From: an uncultured Alphaproteobacteria bacterium
GTDB taxonomy: Bacteria > Pseudomonadota > Alphaproteobacteria > RF32 > CAG-239
NCBI GenBank assembly: GCA_902464275.1
Contig: CABQIK010000002.1
Location: 1 to 64,000, forward strand
Direction of reading: 5' to 3'
Length of the DNA: 64,000 nt
Part shown: in pieces, positions 35,160-42,882 of the stretch
Layout: every line of letters starts with the position of its first letter
Position numbering within the stretch: position 1 is the first letter of the stretch
The notes under the pieces: generated by a model
The model's input: the letters and a program-made list of their open reading frames with translations, nothing else
Told to the model about the DNA's origin: nothing
Databases searched by the model: none
Made by a program: the position numbers and the translations under genes

Positions 35160-35615
35160 TTGAAAACGTTTTTAACTTTTATTTTTTGCCTCCTTACTTT
35201 TTGCGTTCATGCGCAACCCGCCTTTGAGGGTAATTACCCCGCCAGTCAGCCTCTGGCGGAATATTTTAACGCCGAAACCGGCAACCGCAACAAATCGCTC
35301 ATTTATATATTTTACAACAACGAGGGAATTTGCGACAAATGCGCGCAAACAATTGAGCTTACGGAACAAATTTTTAATCAGTTTTACAACGGCATCTACA
35401 ATTTATTTGTAATAAACTATGCGGAAGACAATGAATACAATTTTGCCACCGCATACCAACTGTATGAGCCGTTAGCGATTGTGTTGGTTAAAATAAATGA
35501 CGGTGAGCAAATAGGGTATGAAAAAATAGCCAATCCGCAACAAATGCTGATAATCGGCTATGATTACACTGATTTTTTAACCAAAAAAATCAACAATTTT
35601 TTAGGCGAAGATTAA
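35160..35615 (+). CDS. Exported thioredoxin-like protein with CxxC
   Basis: 151 residues from the TTG at 35160, supported by AAGGAGGCAAAA immediately upstream; no ATG fits. A signal peptide (LKTFLTFIFCLLTFCVHA) is followed by a domain with IYIFYNNEGICDKCAQTIEL, where CDKC sits at the end of a strand as in thioredoxin folds. The usual cis-Pro loop could be YEPLAIVLV. A periplasmic thiol role is inferred. Its end overlaps the convergent thioesterase gene by 4 bp. Confidence 0.65.
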   Translation: MKTFLTFIFCLLTFCVHAQPAFEGNYPASQPLAEYFNAETGNRNKSLIYIFYNNEGICDKCAQTIELTEQIFNQFYNGIYNLFVINYAEDNEYNFATAYQLYEPLAIVLVKINDGEQIGYEKIANPQQMLIIGYDYTDFLTKKINNFLGED

Positions 35616-36343
35616 ATTTTTTGCCATTTGATACGCAAACGGGCAAGCTCGCGCCCATCGGTTAATGCTGATACACTGTGGAGCGAAACATTGCCGTCTG
35701 TTTGGGTCTTAACTTCAACTTCTTCACCTAAGCGGCACTCTTTTTTGAAAGCAATTTCAATCTCCTGCGGGAAATGCTCATCTCTGAATACATGGTCAAC
35801 CGCTTCGCTTGCCCACAGAGGATAAACCGCGTTATTAACATGCTTATTAATGTCTATATCATCAAAGCGCACGGCAAAACGGCGAACACAGTCTGCATTT
35901 TCAGGTTCCGGCAATTTCGGAAAATCAGTTACTAAAGTGCGCTCATTAATAACGGTATATTGAGGCAAATGCTCTTTTAATGAAACCGGACGTTTGCGGG
36001 CAAAATCAATCAAAATCCATTGACTGGAAGCGGCAATAATCATATCGCCCTGCTCGTCATAAACGGCAAAATCGCGCACGGCGCCGATTTTCTTTTCAGC
36101 CGAAGGCCAGGTTACTATTTTAATATTTTCATGCAAAGTCGGCAGGCGCTTAATTTGCAAATGATAATTTGAACCCACCCACGCCAAACCGTTTTGTAAG
36201 CAAAATTCAAGTCCCAACTGCAAATCGGAAGCGTGCGAGTCGGCCATATCCTGTAAAATATTCATCAAAGTCAAAATTCGCAAATTGCGGTTTTTATCGC
36301 ATTCATAAGTGCGAATATTGTATTCTTTGACAAACTTTTCCAT
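35612..36343 (-). CDS. Acyl-ACP thioesterase (FatA-like, double hot-dog)
   Basis: A 243-residue protein with two hot-dog domains. The first has the start YNIRTYECDKNRNLRILTLMNILQDMADSHA; the second carries DINKHVNNAVYPLWASEAV, matching the NxHxxN-type catalytic region of acyl-ACP thioesterases. It likely releases fatty acids from ACP in the cytoplasm. It lies 11 bp downstream of the lytic transglycosylase gene on the same strand. Confidence 0.85.
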   Translation of the reverse strand: MEKFVKEYNIRTYECDKNRNLRILTLMNILQDMADSHASDLQLGLEFCLQNGLAWVGSNYHLQIKRLPTLHENIKIVTWPSAEKKIGAVRDFAVYDEQGDMIIAASSQWILIDFARKRPVSLKEHLPQYTVINERTLVTDFPKLPEPENADCVRRFAVRFDDIDINKHVNNAVYPLWASEAVDHVFRDEHFPQEIEIAFKKECRLGEEVEVKTQTDGNVSLHSVSALTDGRELARLRIKWQKI

Positions 36344-36354
36344 ATTTTACCACC

Positions 36355-36969
36355 TTAAAACAAAGAGATATTTTGTTCTTCCGCATTAACCAACGCAAGC
36401 TTAATTTGCTCAAAGCGCGAGAGCAATTTATTTTTGTAACGCAAGCCGCGAGCCGGAACTTTGGAATGATAAGCCATGGCCGCTTTTTGCCAAGTACCGC
36501 GTTTTTGGTACAGCTTGGTTAAAAATTTGGCGCCGTATTCCATATTTTTATCGGGATTAAAGGCGTCATCAAGGCTTGCAAACGCCTTTTTATGATATTT
36601 TAAATTAACCTGCATACAGCCGACGTCAATGCTTTCAATGCCTTCAGACTGTAATTGTTTAACTTTGGCAATAGCCGCTTCTTTGGTTTTAAACCGATAC
36701 CCTTTGCCGTTTACGTTAATGGTCCACGGCCATGAAACAAAGCGACCTTCATCATAACTCCAGTTGCCGGTTTCAACACTTGAAATTGTCTGCAACAAAT
36801 GATCTTTAATATCGTATTTTTCTTCCATACGCGCAGCCGAAAGCGAACACAACTCCGAAACATCTGTCTCAATCGGCATAGATGCGTCTGTTTTATATTC
36901 TTTTTGAGCTTTAAGAGGGTGCACGATAACTAAAGAAATAACCAATAAAAAAAGTATTCTTCTCAGCAC
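36355..36969 (-). CDS. Exported lytic transglycosylase (SLT family)
   Basis: 204 residues from a GTG at 36969. A signal peptide (1-21, ending LKA) precedes a lysozyme-like SLT domain: LLQTISSVETGNW holds the catalytic Glu, then DVGCMQVNLKYH, MEYGAKFLTKLYQKRG and WQKAAMAYHS. It would cleave peptidoglycan with 1,6-anhydro product. Small transglycosylases of this type often open the wall for pili, flagella or secretion machines. A phased TTAA-N7-TTAA array lies upstream, suggesting CtrA-type cell-cycle control. Confidence 0.85.
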   Translation of the reverse strand: MLRRILFLLVISLVIVHPLKAQKEYKTDASMPIETDVSELCSLSAARMEEKYDIKDHLLQTISSVETGNWSYDEGRFVSWPWTINVNGKGYRFKTKEAAIAKVKQLQSEGIESIDVGCMQVNLKYHKKAFASLDDAFNPDKNMEYGAKFLTKLYQKRGTWQKAAMAYHSKVPARGLRYKNKLLSRFEQIKLALVNAEEQNISLF

Positions 36970-37078
36970 GATAAAAAGTTATCCTATATTTCCCTTTATA
37001 AGCAAAAAGCTTCCCTCCTTTAAAGATTTCCGCTTTACAAACTGCCTAAACAAACGGCAGAAGACTTATAACAGGGCG

Positions 37079-37127
37079 TTAACCAAAACATTAACTTTGC
37101 GTTAAATAAAGTTTAACGAAAAATTAA
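37079..37127. promoter_or_regulatory. Phased TTAA array, candidate CtrA-binding region
   Basis: TTAA occurs at 37091, 37102, 37113 (as TTAAC) and 37124, each exactly 11 bp apart, giving three overlapping TTAA-N7-TTAA boxes. Another TTAA lies at 37079, 12 bp before the first. TTAA-N7-TTAA(C) is the CtrA consensus of Alphaproteobacteria. The array lies 110-155 bp upstream of the lytic transglycosylase start and just past the amidohydrolase gene stop. The rest of 36970-37155 shows no gene. Confidence 0.6.
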
Positions 37128-37155
37128 ATTTTGTTGTTAGATAACACATCTGTTT

Positions 37156-38037
37156 TTAAAAATCCAGTATTTTTTTTGCAAGTGCACAGACGCAAGCGGT
37201 TACATCGGCGCTAACGCGTTGAAAATCAGCATTTTTAGTCAGCGTTTTTTCATCGGCATAAAGCCCGCGATTAAGCTCTAATTGCAAAGTATAGATTTTT
37301 TTGCGCGGCTGACAATAATTAAAAGTTGTGAACGCGCCGGAGTATGGAATATTTACGGTCCCCATATAACCTTTTTCTTTAAGTTGCCGCTGTAAAAATT
37401 CGGTATACTGCGGCGGGCAGCTTTGCGAGAATAAATCTCCGAGGCAAAAGTCGGTTTGCGGACTGTCAGGGATGATATTGCAGATTTTTGACGGCATGGA
37501 ATGATAATCTAAAAGCAGGCAAAAACCAAATTTTTTAACGCATTTATTTATTAAGTATTGCAGGCGCTTGTGATAAACATCATATACATTTTTTATCCGC
37601 TCTTGCACTTCCTGATATGAGAGTAACCCTTCATAAATAGGGTTACCGGAAGCGTCTATACGGTGAATAAGCCCCAAGCCAAAGCGGCAGCGATTGTTTT
37701 CAATGGCGATTTTATCGGCGGGATAATCATAAAACATTTTGGCGTCAAGCTCAATTTTATCGCGGTTGGCATCAATAAACGCGCGGGCAATTTGCATGCT
37801 TAATACCGGAATACCAAGCGTAGCCAACGGAGCTGCCAATTCATCGGCAAATAAATCTTCATTAGTGCGGAGCTCGGCAACTGACAAAGGCGTATGCGCC
37901 AAAAATTCCGGCGGAAAAAGCGTGCCGGCATGCGGCACGGATACCACCATCGGATATTGAATATTTTCAACTCCGAGTTCATTGTAAATTTTTAATTTTT
38001 TATAATCAACGCTAAATTCGCAATATTTTTCAGGCAC
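37156..38037 (-). CDS. N-formylglutamate amidohydrolase-like protein
   Basis: 293 residues from a GTG at 38037, with AAAGGAATTTGTC upstream. The family pattern is visible: VVSVPHAGTLFPPEFL, LRTNEDLFADELAAPL, ARAFIDANRD, LLDYHSMPSK, YSGAFTTFNYCQP and LQLELNRGLYADE. These carry the His, Asp and Glu zinc ligands of the FGase family. The substrate may be N-formylglutamate (histidine breakdown) or another N-acyl or amide compound; no hut genes are present, so the exact reaction is open. Confidence 0.85.
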   Translation of the reverse strand: MPEKYCEFSVDYKKLKIYNELGVENIQYPMVVSVPHAGTLFPPEFLAHTPLSVAELRTNEDLFADELAAPLATLGIPVLSMQIARAFIDANRDKIELDAKMFYDYPADKIAIENNRCRFGLGLIHRIDASGNPIYEGLLSYQEVQERIKNVYDVYHKRLQYLINKCVKKFGFCLLLDYHSMPSKICNIIPDSPQTDFCLGDLFSQSCPPQYTEFLQRQLKEKGYMGTVNIPYSGAFTTFNYCQPRKKIYTLQLELNRGLYADEKTLTKNADFQRVSADVTACVCALAKKILDF

Positions 38038-38139
38038 GACAAATTCCTTTCATGGAAGGATTTTATCATACAAACCTTAAATTTTTATAAAAAATATCTT
38101 GCCAAAGGTAATATGATATGCTAGTTAAAATATGTTTTC

Positions 38140-38216
38140 GGGTGTGTAGCTCAGGTGGTTAGAGCGTTACGTTGACATCGTAGAGGTCGCAGGTTCGAGT
38201 CCTGCCACTCCCACCA
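38140..38216 (+). tRNA. tRNA-Val (GAC anticodon)
   Basis: A 77-nt cloverleaf with encoded CCA. The anticodon loop TTGACAT sits on the stem TTACG/CGTAG, giving GAC (reads GUC). The T arm is GCAGG-TTCGAGT-CCTGC. The acceptor stem GGGTGTG/CACTCCC has one T-T mismatch at 4:69, and the identical 3' end is repeated 373 bp downstream. Confidence 0.92.
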
Positions 38217-38224
38217 ATAAATAA

Positions 38225-38247
38225 GTCCCCTTCACGGGGATTTTTTA
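38225..38247 (+). terminator. Terminator after tRNA-Val
   Basis: TCCCC-TTCAC-GGGGA followed by TTTTTT; a second copy with TTTAC loop lies at about 38598-38621. Confidence 0.75.
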
Positions 38248-38288
38248 TTGGTGAAAACAGAAAGAACCTGCGACCTCGTTAGAGGCTT

Positions 38289-38410
38289 GAGGATAAAAAC
38301 AGCCGAAGTAACGGCTGTTTTTACCGCAAAAGGCGTAGTTTTGTTTGCGAGCCAGGAAAGCGGCAGCGACCGCAGCGAGCCAACAAAACAAGTGACCGAC
38401 GCGCAGTTAG
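38289..38410 (+). repeat. tRNA-linked element E, Val copy
   Basis: GAGGATAAAAACAGCCG...CGGCTGTTTTTACCGC, then a GC-rich stretch with AGTTTTGTTTGCGAGCC, GCGACCGCAGCGAGCC and CGCAGTTAG. The same order of blocks occurs at 61823-61941 and 62098-62216. Confidence 0.6.
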
Positions 38411-38433
38411 TGAAAGCTTTTACAAAAATAAGC

Positions 38434-38533
38434 TTGCGGAGAATGCGGCTAATGTGCAGCAAGTTTTTTTCTGCGGTATACTAAACCGCTACATAAAGAA
38501 AAAACTTGCTAGCAGGAGCCCATTATACGCAGG
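38434..38533. repeat. TGCGGA...ACGCAGG palindromic element, copy 1
   Basis: About 100 nt starting TTGCGGAGAATGCGG and ending CCATTATACGCAGGC, with an inner GCAAGTTTTTTTC/GAAAAAACTTGC inverted repeat. It shares ends and layout with copies at 53048 and 61018. Confidence 0.65.
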
Positions 38534-38665
38534 CGTAAAAGCTTGAACTTACTAAGCTAGACAAGGTTCGAGTCCTGCCACTCCCACCAATAAATAAGTC
38601 CCCTTTACGGGGATTTTTTTATTGGTGAAAACAGAAAGAACCTGCAATACCGTGGCTTTTGTAAA

Positions 38666-39703
38666 CTAAGGCTGTAAAACCTCCCAATAGCCGCCTTTGT
38701 CCGGACCTATGCGGCGAATTTTTTCTTCTTTTTTCAATTTTTCTAAATTCCATTTAACACCGTCAGGCGTAAGTCCGACAAGATTGGCTAGCTCTTTGCG
38801 GGTAGCTTTAGGATTATTTGCCAGTATTTGTAAAATTTTCTGGGTAGTTCCAATAATGTTTTTCTGGGTAGTTTTCTGGGGAGTACCATCTGTTATCTGC
38901 ATTGTTCGGTTATCAAGCCGTGTATTTTCACCCAACAACAAATTTCCAAAAAAATTATTTAAGTATTCAAAGGTATAAAAAATATCTTTATTTAAATTTT
39001 GATAGTTAGCACGCACAAGAGCATTGCGGAAATATTTGGCATGAGCTTCAAACATATCATTATTGGTTGCAAAACCCAGTGTATATAAATATTTTATAAT
39101 AAATACTGCCGTGGTACGGGTGTTACCTTCGCCAAACGGATGAATTTGCCATATCCCGGAAGTAAATTTTGCAAGGTGCTCCACTTTTTCACGCTTTGAC
39201 AATCCTTTATAATTAAACTTTTTTTCTTGTGCAAAATCATAATCAAGAGTTTCCATAATACTGTCAGCGCGGCCGTAAATAACGGTATCGCCATTTAATA
39301 TCGGTTCTTTTTTGGTAATGTCGTATGTTCTGATTTTGCCGGCAATTTCTTTAGCAAAAATGCCTGTAAACAGCACTTTGTGAATAGATATTAATTCAGC
39401 CGGACTAAATGAAAAAGTATGCGTGCTTAAAAGTTTGGCAATACGCGCCGAAACCTCATCAGCCTCTTTTTCATTATGTTCTTGTACTGTTTTTGCCGGA
39501 TTTTCTTGATAATATCTGCTGACTTGTTTTCCGGCTTCATCAATAGAAATTTTTCCCTCAATATTATCTTTGGCAATTTTTATCAGATATTGAGAAGGTA
39601 TCAAATTGTCAACCTGTTGCAAACCGATTGCAATACTCCAATTTTCGGCTTTTTTATATTTTTCCGGCTCGCCTTGTTTTTTGTATTCTTCAAAATGTTC
39701 CAT
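38666..39703 (-). CDS. Fic family AMP-transferase with C-terminal winged helix
   Basis: A 345-residue Fic protein. The Fic domain (about 100-235) carries the active site IHPFGEGNTRTTAV (His188, HPFxxGNxR complete), so it should be catalytically competent for AMP transfer. The C-terminus (about 280-345) is a winged helix (ATRKELANLVGLTPDGVKWNLEKLKKEEKIRRIG), as in Fic proteins with DNA-binding tails. Targets cannot be inferred. It lies beside the rearranged tRNA-Val locus and upstream of pilin 6, a position typical of accessory genes. Confidence 0.92.
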   Translation of the reverse strand: MEHFEEYKKQGEPEKYKKAENWSIAIGLQQVDNLIPSQYLIKIAKDNIEGKISIDEAGKQVSRYYQENPAKTVQEHNEKEADEVSARIAKLLSTHTFSFSPAELISIHKVLFTGIFAKEIAGKIRTYDITKKEPILNGDTVIYGRADSIMETLDYDFAQEKKFNYKGLSKREKVEHLAKFTSGIWQIHPFGEGNTRTTAVFIIKYLYTLGFATNNDMFEAHAKYFRNALVRANYQNLNKDIFYTFEYLNNFFGNLLLGENTRLDNRTMQITDGTPQKTTQKNIIGTTQKILQILANNPKATRKELANLVGLTPDGVKWNLEKLKKEEKIRRIGPDKGGYWEVLQP

Positions 39704-39799
39704 AATGCCTCCGACAAAGATGTATAAAGTATAGCAAATATATGATAAAAATCAAGCGACAAACGATGCGGGCAGTTGTTAAATAATTTCAGACCAAAT

Positions 39800-39893
39800 A
39801 CAACTTATGCACAGTGCAGACTCGTAAATATTGCAAAAAAAAAACGCGAGCTAAAATCTTCTCAAAACTAACAATTTGAGGAGATTTTTTATT
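39800..39893 (+). promoter_or_regulatory. Conserved upstream block of pilin cassette 6
   Basis: TTATGCACA (39805-39813), 11-nt spacer, TAAATATTGC, A10, CGCGAGCTAAAATCTTCTC and the paired TTTGAGGAGATTTT; the ATG is 10 nt after GAGGAG. Confidence 0.8.
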
Positions 39894-40520
39894 ATGAAAT
39901 CAGAAAATGGTCGGTCTATGGTGGAAATGCTCGGAGTTCTGGCTATTATCGGGGTGTTGTCGGTCGGCGCTATTGCCGGTTACTCCAAGGCAATGTTTAA
40001 GTATAAATTAAATAAGCAAGCGGAAGGGTTTAACCTGCTGTTAAATAACGCTTTGCAACTTGAAGGAAGCTTGAATTTTACCCCCGATGCCGTAACTTAT
40101 TACGGTGATTTATTTAAAAAGCTTAACCTGATACCGGACGGTTTTAAGTATGAATCAAATTTTAGATTAAAAGACATGTTCAATAATGATATTTGGATTT
40201 ATCATCATGACAATTTAAATGGTAACGATTTACATTTCAGCGCTATCGGATATAAATTTCAACCCTCCTCGCAAGGCGCCGAGCTCTGCCGCAACATTGT
40301 GATAACCGCTAAAGAAAACGCAGCCGATTTATACGCGCTGACCACCACAAAATATAATAATGACGGAAGCTATAATCCGTCACAGGGAACTTTATACGGC
40401 GATAAGTTTTGCGATGCCTCCGACAAACCCTGCATGCGCAATTTGACTTTAGATAAAATAGCCGGACTTTGCCATATATGTAACGAACAAACTTGCGACT
40501 TATATATAGAATGGCAATAA
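39894..40520 (+). CDS. Type IV prepilin-like protein, cassette copy 6
   Basis: A 208-residue prepilin-like protein, leader MKSENG, mature RSMVEMLGVLAIIGVLS. The body is in the LLNNALQLEGSL / YYGDLFKKLNLIPDGFKY group with copies 3 and 10, including the aromatic IWIYHHDN stretch. It has the LCRNIVITAKENAADLY helix and LYGDKFC...CMRNLTLDKIAGLCHICNEQTC, giving six cysteines in all. The in-frame TTG at 39876 overlaps the Shine-Dalgarno and is not used. It lies 35 bp before xerC, but xerC is probably separate. Confidence 0.88.
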   Translation: MKSENGRSMVEMLGVLAIIGVLSVGAIAGYSKAMFKYKLNKQAEGFNLLLNNALQLEGSLNFTPDAVTYYGDLFKKLNLIPDGFKYESNFRLKDMFNNDIWIYHHDNLNGNDLHFSAIGYKFQPSSQGAELCRNIVITAKENAADLYALTTTKYNNDGSYNPSQGTLYGDKFCDASDKPCMRNLTLDKIAGLCHICNEQTCDLYIEWQ

Positions 40521-40555
40521 ACTTATTTTAACTTTTCAGGCTTATAATTAAGCTT

Positions 40556-41497
40556 ATGAAAAGTGAAATTATATATAATACCGACTCCGAACTGCACACC
40601 ACCATTGTAAATTGGCTTTTGTGGCTTAAAAACGAGCGCCGCTATTCTGAGCATACCATAGACGCTTATGCCCGCGATATGGCGTGTTTTGTTAATTTTT
40701 TTGCAAGCGAAAATGCGGTAAATATTGACTTTTTGCGCAATATGCAGGTGCATGACTTCAGGCGCTTTATCGGCTTCAGAGCCACTCATTACATTGAAAA
40801 ATCATCACAATCACGCGAGCTTTCCGCGGTTAAAAACTTTTTTAAGTGGCTGGATAAAAACCATATCTTGAAAAATTCCGCCATCAGCGTAATCAGCAAT
40901 CCGCGTCTGCCAAAGGTTTTACCCAAAGCGCTTGATGTTACTGACGCGCAAGACTTGCTACAACAGGTAAAATCTTTTGCCAAAGACGATTGGCAAGGTT
41001 TGCGCGACCAAGCCATTTTGATTTTGCTATACGGCTGCGGATTGCGTATTTCAGAGGCGTTATCCTTAAACGTTGGCGACATAAACGCCAACAGTGAATT
41101 TTTGCGCATAAAAGGAAAAGGCAACAAAGAAAGACTTGTTCCTTTGTTGCCCATAATCACTGAAGCCGTAAACGCCTATACCACTGCCGCGCCATATAAT
41201 TTTAAGCACGGCGAGGCTTTGTTTGTCGGCGCTCGCGGTGAACGTTTAAGTCCGCGGATTATTCAACGACAGTTGCAAAAGATTCGGGCGTATATGGGCC
41301 TTCCTGATACTGTGACGCCCCATGCTCTGCGACATTCTTATGCAACTCATTTATTAGCTGAGGGAACCGACCTGCGCTCCATTCAGGAGTTATTGGGTCA
41401 TGCGTCCCTAACCACAACCCAACGCTATACCGATGTTCAGACCGAAACCTTAAAACGTGAATACGATAAGGCGTATAGTCCTGAAACAGATAAATAA
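40556..41497 (+). CDS. xerC: Tyrosine recombinase XerC/XerD
   Basis: A 313-residue tyrosine recombinase of Xer length. The N-terminal SAM-like core-binding domain (about 15-105, YSEHTIDAYARDMACFVNF) precedes the catalytic domain with Arg in YGCGLRISEALSL, Lys in IKGKGNKERLVPL, HALRHSYATHLL, LLGHASLTTTQRY with the nucleophile Tyr. Xer recombinases resolve chromosome dimers at dif. XerC is preferred over XerD on general resemblance only; a role at other sites is possible. Confidence 0.9.
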   Translation: MKSEIIYNTDSELHTTIVNWLLWLKNERRYSEHTIDAYARDMACFVNFFASENAVNIDFLRNMQVHDFRRFIGFRATHYIEKSSQSRELSAVKNFFKWLDKNHILKNSAISVISNPRLPKVLPKALDVTDAQDLLQQVKSFAKDDWQGLRDQAILILLYGCGLRISEALSLNVGDINANSEFLRIKGKGNKERLVPLLPIITEAVNAYTTAAPYNFKHGEALFVGARGERLSPRIIQRQLQKIRAYMGLPDTVTPHALRHSYATHLLAEGTDLRSIQELLGHASLTTTQRYTDVQTETLKREYDKAYSPETDK

Positions 41498-41530
41498 AAA
41501 AGAGGCACAACATCCGCGTACCTCTTTTTA
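41495..41530. terminator. Bidirectional terminator between xerC and rpmG
   Basis: AAAAAGAGG (41496-41504) pairs with CCTCTTTTT (41521-41529), serving both convergent genes. Confidence 0.7.
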
Positions 41531-41548
41531 AACTTTTATCTGAAAAGA

Positions 41549-41716
41549 TTACTTCAACTTCTTTTCTACGAACTCTTCGTGTTTTTTAGACTTTTTATCA
41601 TATTTTTTCAAGACTAATTTTTCCGGATGAGTTCTCGGATTCTTTTCAGCAAGATAAAATGTACCGGTACCGGCACTGCTTTCTAATTTTACTTTTACTT
41701 TTACTGCTTTTGCCAT
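41549..41716 (-). CDS. rpmG: 50S ribosomal protein L33
   Basis: A 55-residue basic protein, MAKAVKVKVKLESSAGTGTF...KNPRTHPEKLVLKKYDKK, matching the non-zinc form of L33 (no CxxC pairs). L33 binds 23S rRNA near the E site. It stands alone between xerC and the S41 peptidase gene, with an AT-rich promoter region of about 85 bp upstream. Confidence 0.95.
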   Translation of the reverse strand: MAKAVKVKVKLESSAGTGTFYLAEKNPRTHPEKLVLKKYDKKSKKHEEFVEKKLK

Positions 41717-41801
41717 TTTTTTACTCTTAATTTAAGGTTATAAATCAAAACATTTAGGCGTAATATACATTTTTTGCCGCCGTTGTCAACAATAATTTTT
41801 A

Positions 41802-42872
41802 TCACATTTCATTTTTTATGTAATCAGCGGCAATAATAACATCAGATTCCTGATTAAATCGGTCTTCTTTTTGGCAAGTTGCATCGTTCAAGCTCAGCGC
41901 TCGTTTTAAACCGCCTGTACAAACCGCCGGATTTAAGCCGACCTCATTAATTTGCCCGCCGGACGGAGTAAAAAAGTATGATTTAGTTAAAGCCATGGCG
42001 CGCCCCTCGCCCATTTTTACCACATTTTGCACCGTTCCTTTGCCATACGTTTGAGTGCCGATTAACATCGCGCGGTTTTGCTCGCTTAATGCCGCCGCCA
42101 AAACTTCCGCCGCGGAAGCGGTAAAGCCATCAACCAACACCGCCAACGGTTTATTGTGCCAAACATCGCCGGCGGTTGCGGTGTAATACTGCGGATTCTG
42201 TCCGTTTTCAGCGGCGGTATACGTTACAATGCCTTCATCTAACAGCATGTCGGCAATTTTTAACGCTTCATTCAGCACGCCGCCGTGATTGCCGCGTAAA
42301 TCCAAAATAAGCCCTTGGCAATTATCGCAATCGGCCAAAGCTTTGGCAACCTCATCGCTGACACCGTTTTGAAACGATACAATTTTAATGAGCAAAATAT
42401 TGTTGCCGACTTTGCGGACGGCAAAATTGCGCTTTACCGCAAGCTGTTTTTCATCATCAAAGCCGCCAAAATAGTGCGAGTAGCCGTCAAGCCCCGCAAA
42501 TACTTCTTGCGCAAAGCGGTCAGGCATTTCATAATCATAAAGTTCAACATCAGGCGAAAGCTTTATGGCCATATTAATAATTTTGCGGCTTAAATCCGCC
42601 CATTGCGCCGCGGCCGCATCTGCGGGCGGAAGCGCAAAAACGCCTTTGCGCTGTTGATTATAATATAAATAAAGTGTTTCATCCGTGGCTTTAAGCGCAA
42701 AGCCGGCATCGGTTTTGTTTAAGGCTTTGAGCCCCTTAAAAGTAATATTGCGGTTACTGATATTGTTAATGTAATCAGCCTGCAAAGTGTCATAAACCTT
42801 GCCGATAACATCGGCTTTGGCAGGCAGATTCAGCAACAGCAAAACAAACAGCAAGCAAACAATTTTGTACAT
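41802..42872 (-). CDS. S41 (carboxy-terminal processing type) peptidase, exported
   Basis: About 356 residues from the ATG at 42872 (AAAGGCGCGCTT upstream). A signal peptide (MYKIVCLLFVLLLLNLPAKA) precedes an N-terminal domain and an S41 catalytic domain: GLILDLRGNHGG, VLVDGFTASAAEVLAAAL (Ser nucleophile in TASAAE) and TYGKGTVQ (Lys base). A clear PDZ domain is not seen, or is very short, unlike standard CtpA. It likely trims envelope proteins in the periplasm. It lies 10 bp downstream of xthA. Confidence 0.88.
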   Translation of the reverse strand: MYKIVCLLFVLLLLNLPAKADVIGKVYDTLQADYINNISNRNITFKGLKALNKTDAGFALKATDETLYLYYNQQRKGVFALPPADAAAAQWADLSRKIINMAIKLSPDVELYDYEMPDRFAQEVFAGLDGYSHYFGGFDDEKQLAVKRNFAVRKVGNNILLIKIVSFQNGVSDEVAKALADCDNCQGLILDLRGNHGGVLNEALKIADMLLDEGIVTYTAAENGQNPQYYTATAGDVWHNKPLAVLVDGFTASAAEVLAAALSEQNRAMLIGTQTYGKGTVQNVVKMGEGRAMALTKSYFFTPSGGQINEVGLNPAVCTGGLKRALSLNDATCQKEDRFNQESDVIIAADYIKNEM

Positions 42873-42882
42873 AAGCGCGCCT

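Larger units (their letters stand above)
38192..38657 (+). repeat. Duplicated tRNA-Val 3' end flanking a non-coding tRNA-linked element
   Basis: The sequence from GGTTCGAGTCCTGCC through the CCA, the terminator hairpin and ATTGGTGAAAACAGAAAGAACCTGC appears at 38192-38277 and again at 38565-38651, 373 bp apart, nearly identical. After the first copy, ATTGGTG...GAACCTGCGACCTC is itself an inverted fragment of the tRNA 3' half. Between the copies lie a GAGGATAAAAA-hairpin-TTTTT unit (38289-38410) related to the one at the tRNA-Thr locus and a TGCGGA...ACGCAGG palindrome (about 38434-38533). I see no credible protein gene here. Confidence 0.75.

Noticed and set aside
36970..37155. Replication origin because of the TTAA array
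   Set aside because: No cluster of TTATNCACA boxes, no AT-rich 13-mers and no dnaA, hemE or parAB neighbours; the array fits promoter control better.
38248..38484. Protein gene in the tRNA-Val element
   Set aside because: The frame runs through hairpins and tRNA-derived repeats, has no ribosome site, and is not matched at the tRNA-Thr locus.
40556..41497. xerC as an integrase dedicated to the tRNA or pilin elements
   Set aside because: Length and motifs fit the housekeeping Xer recombinase; nothing ties it to the repeats beyond distance.
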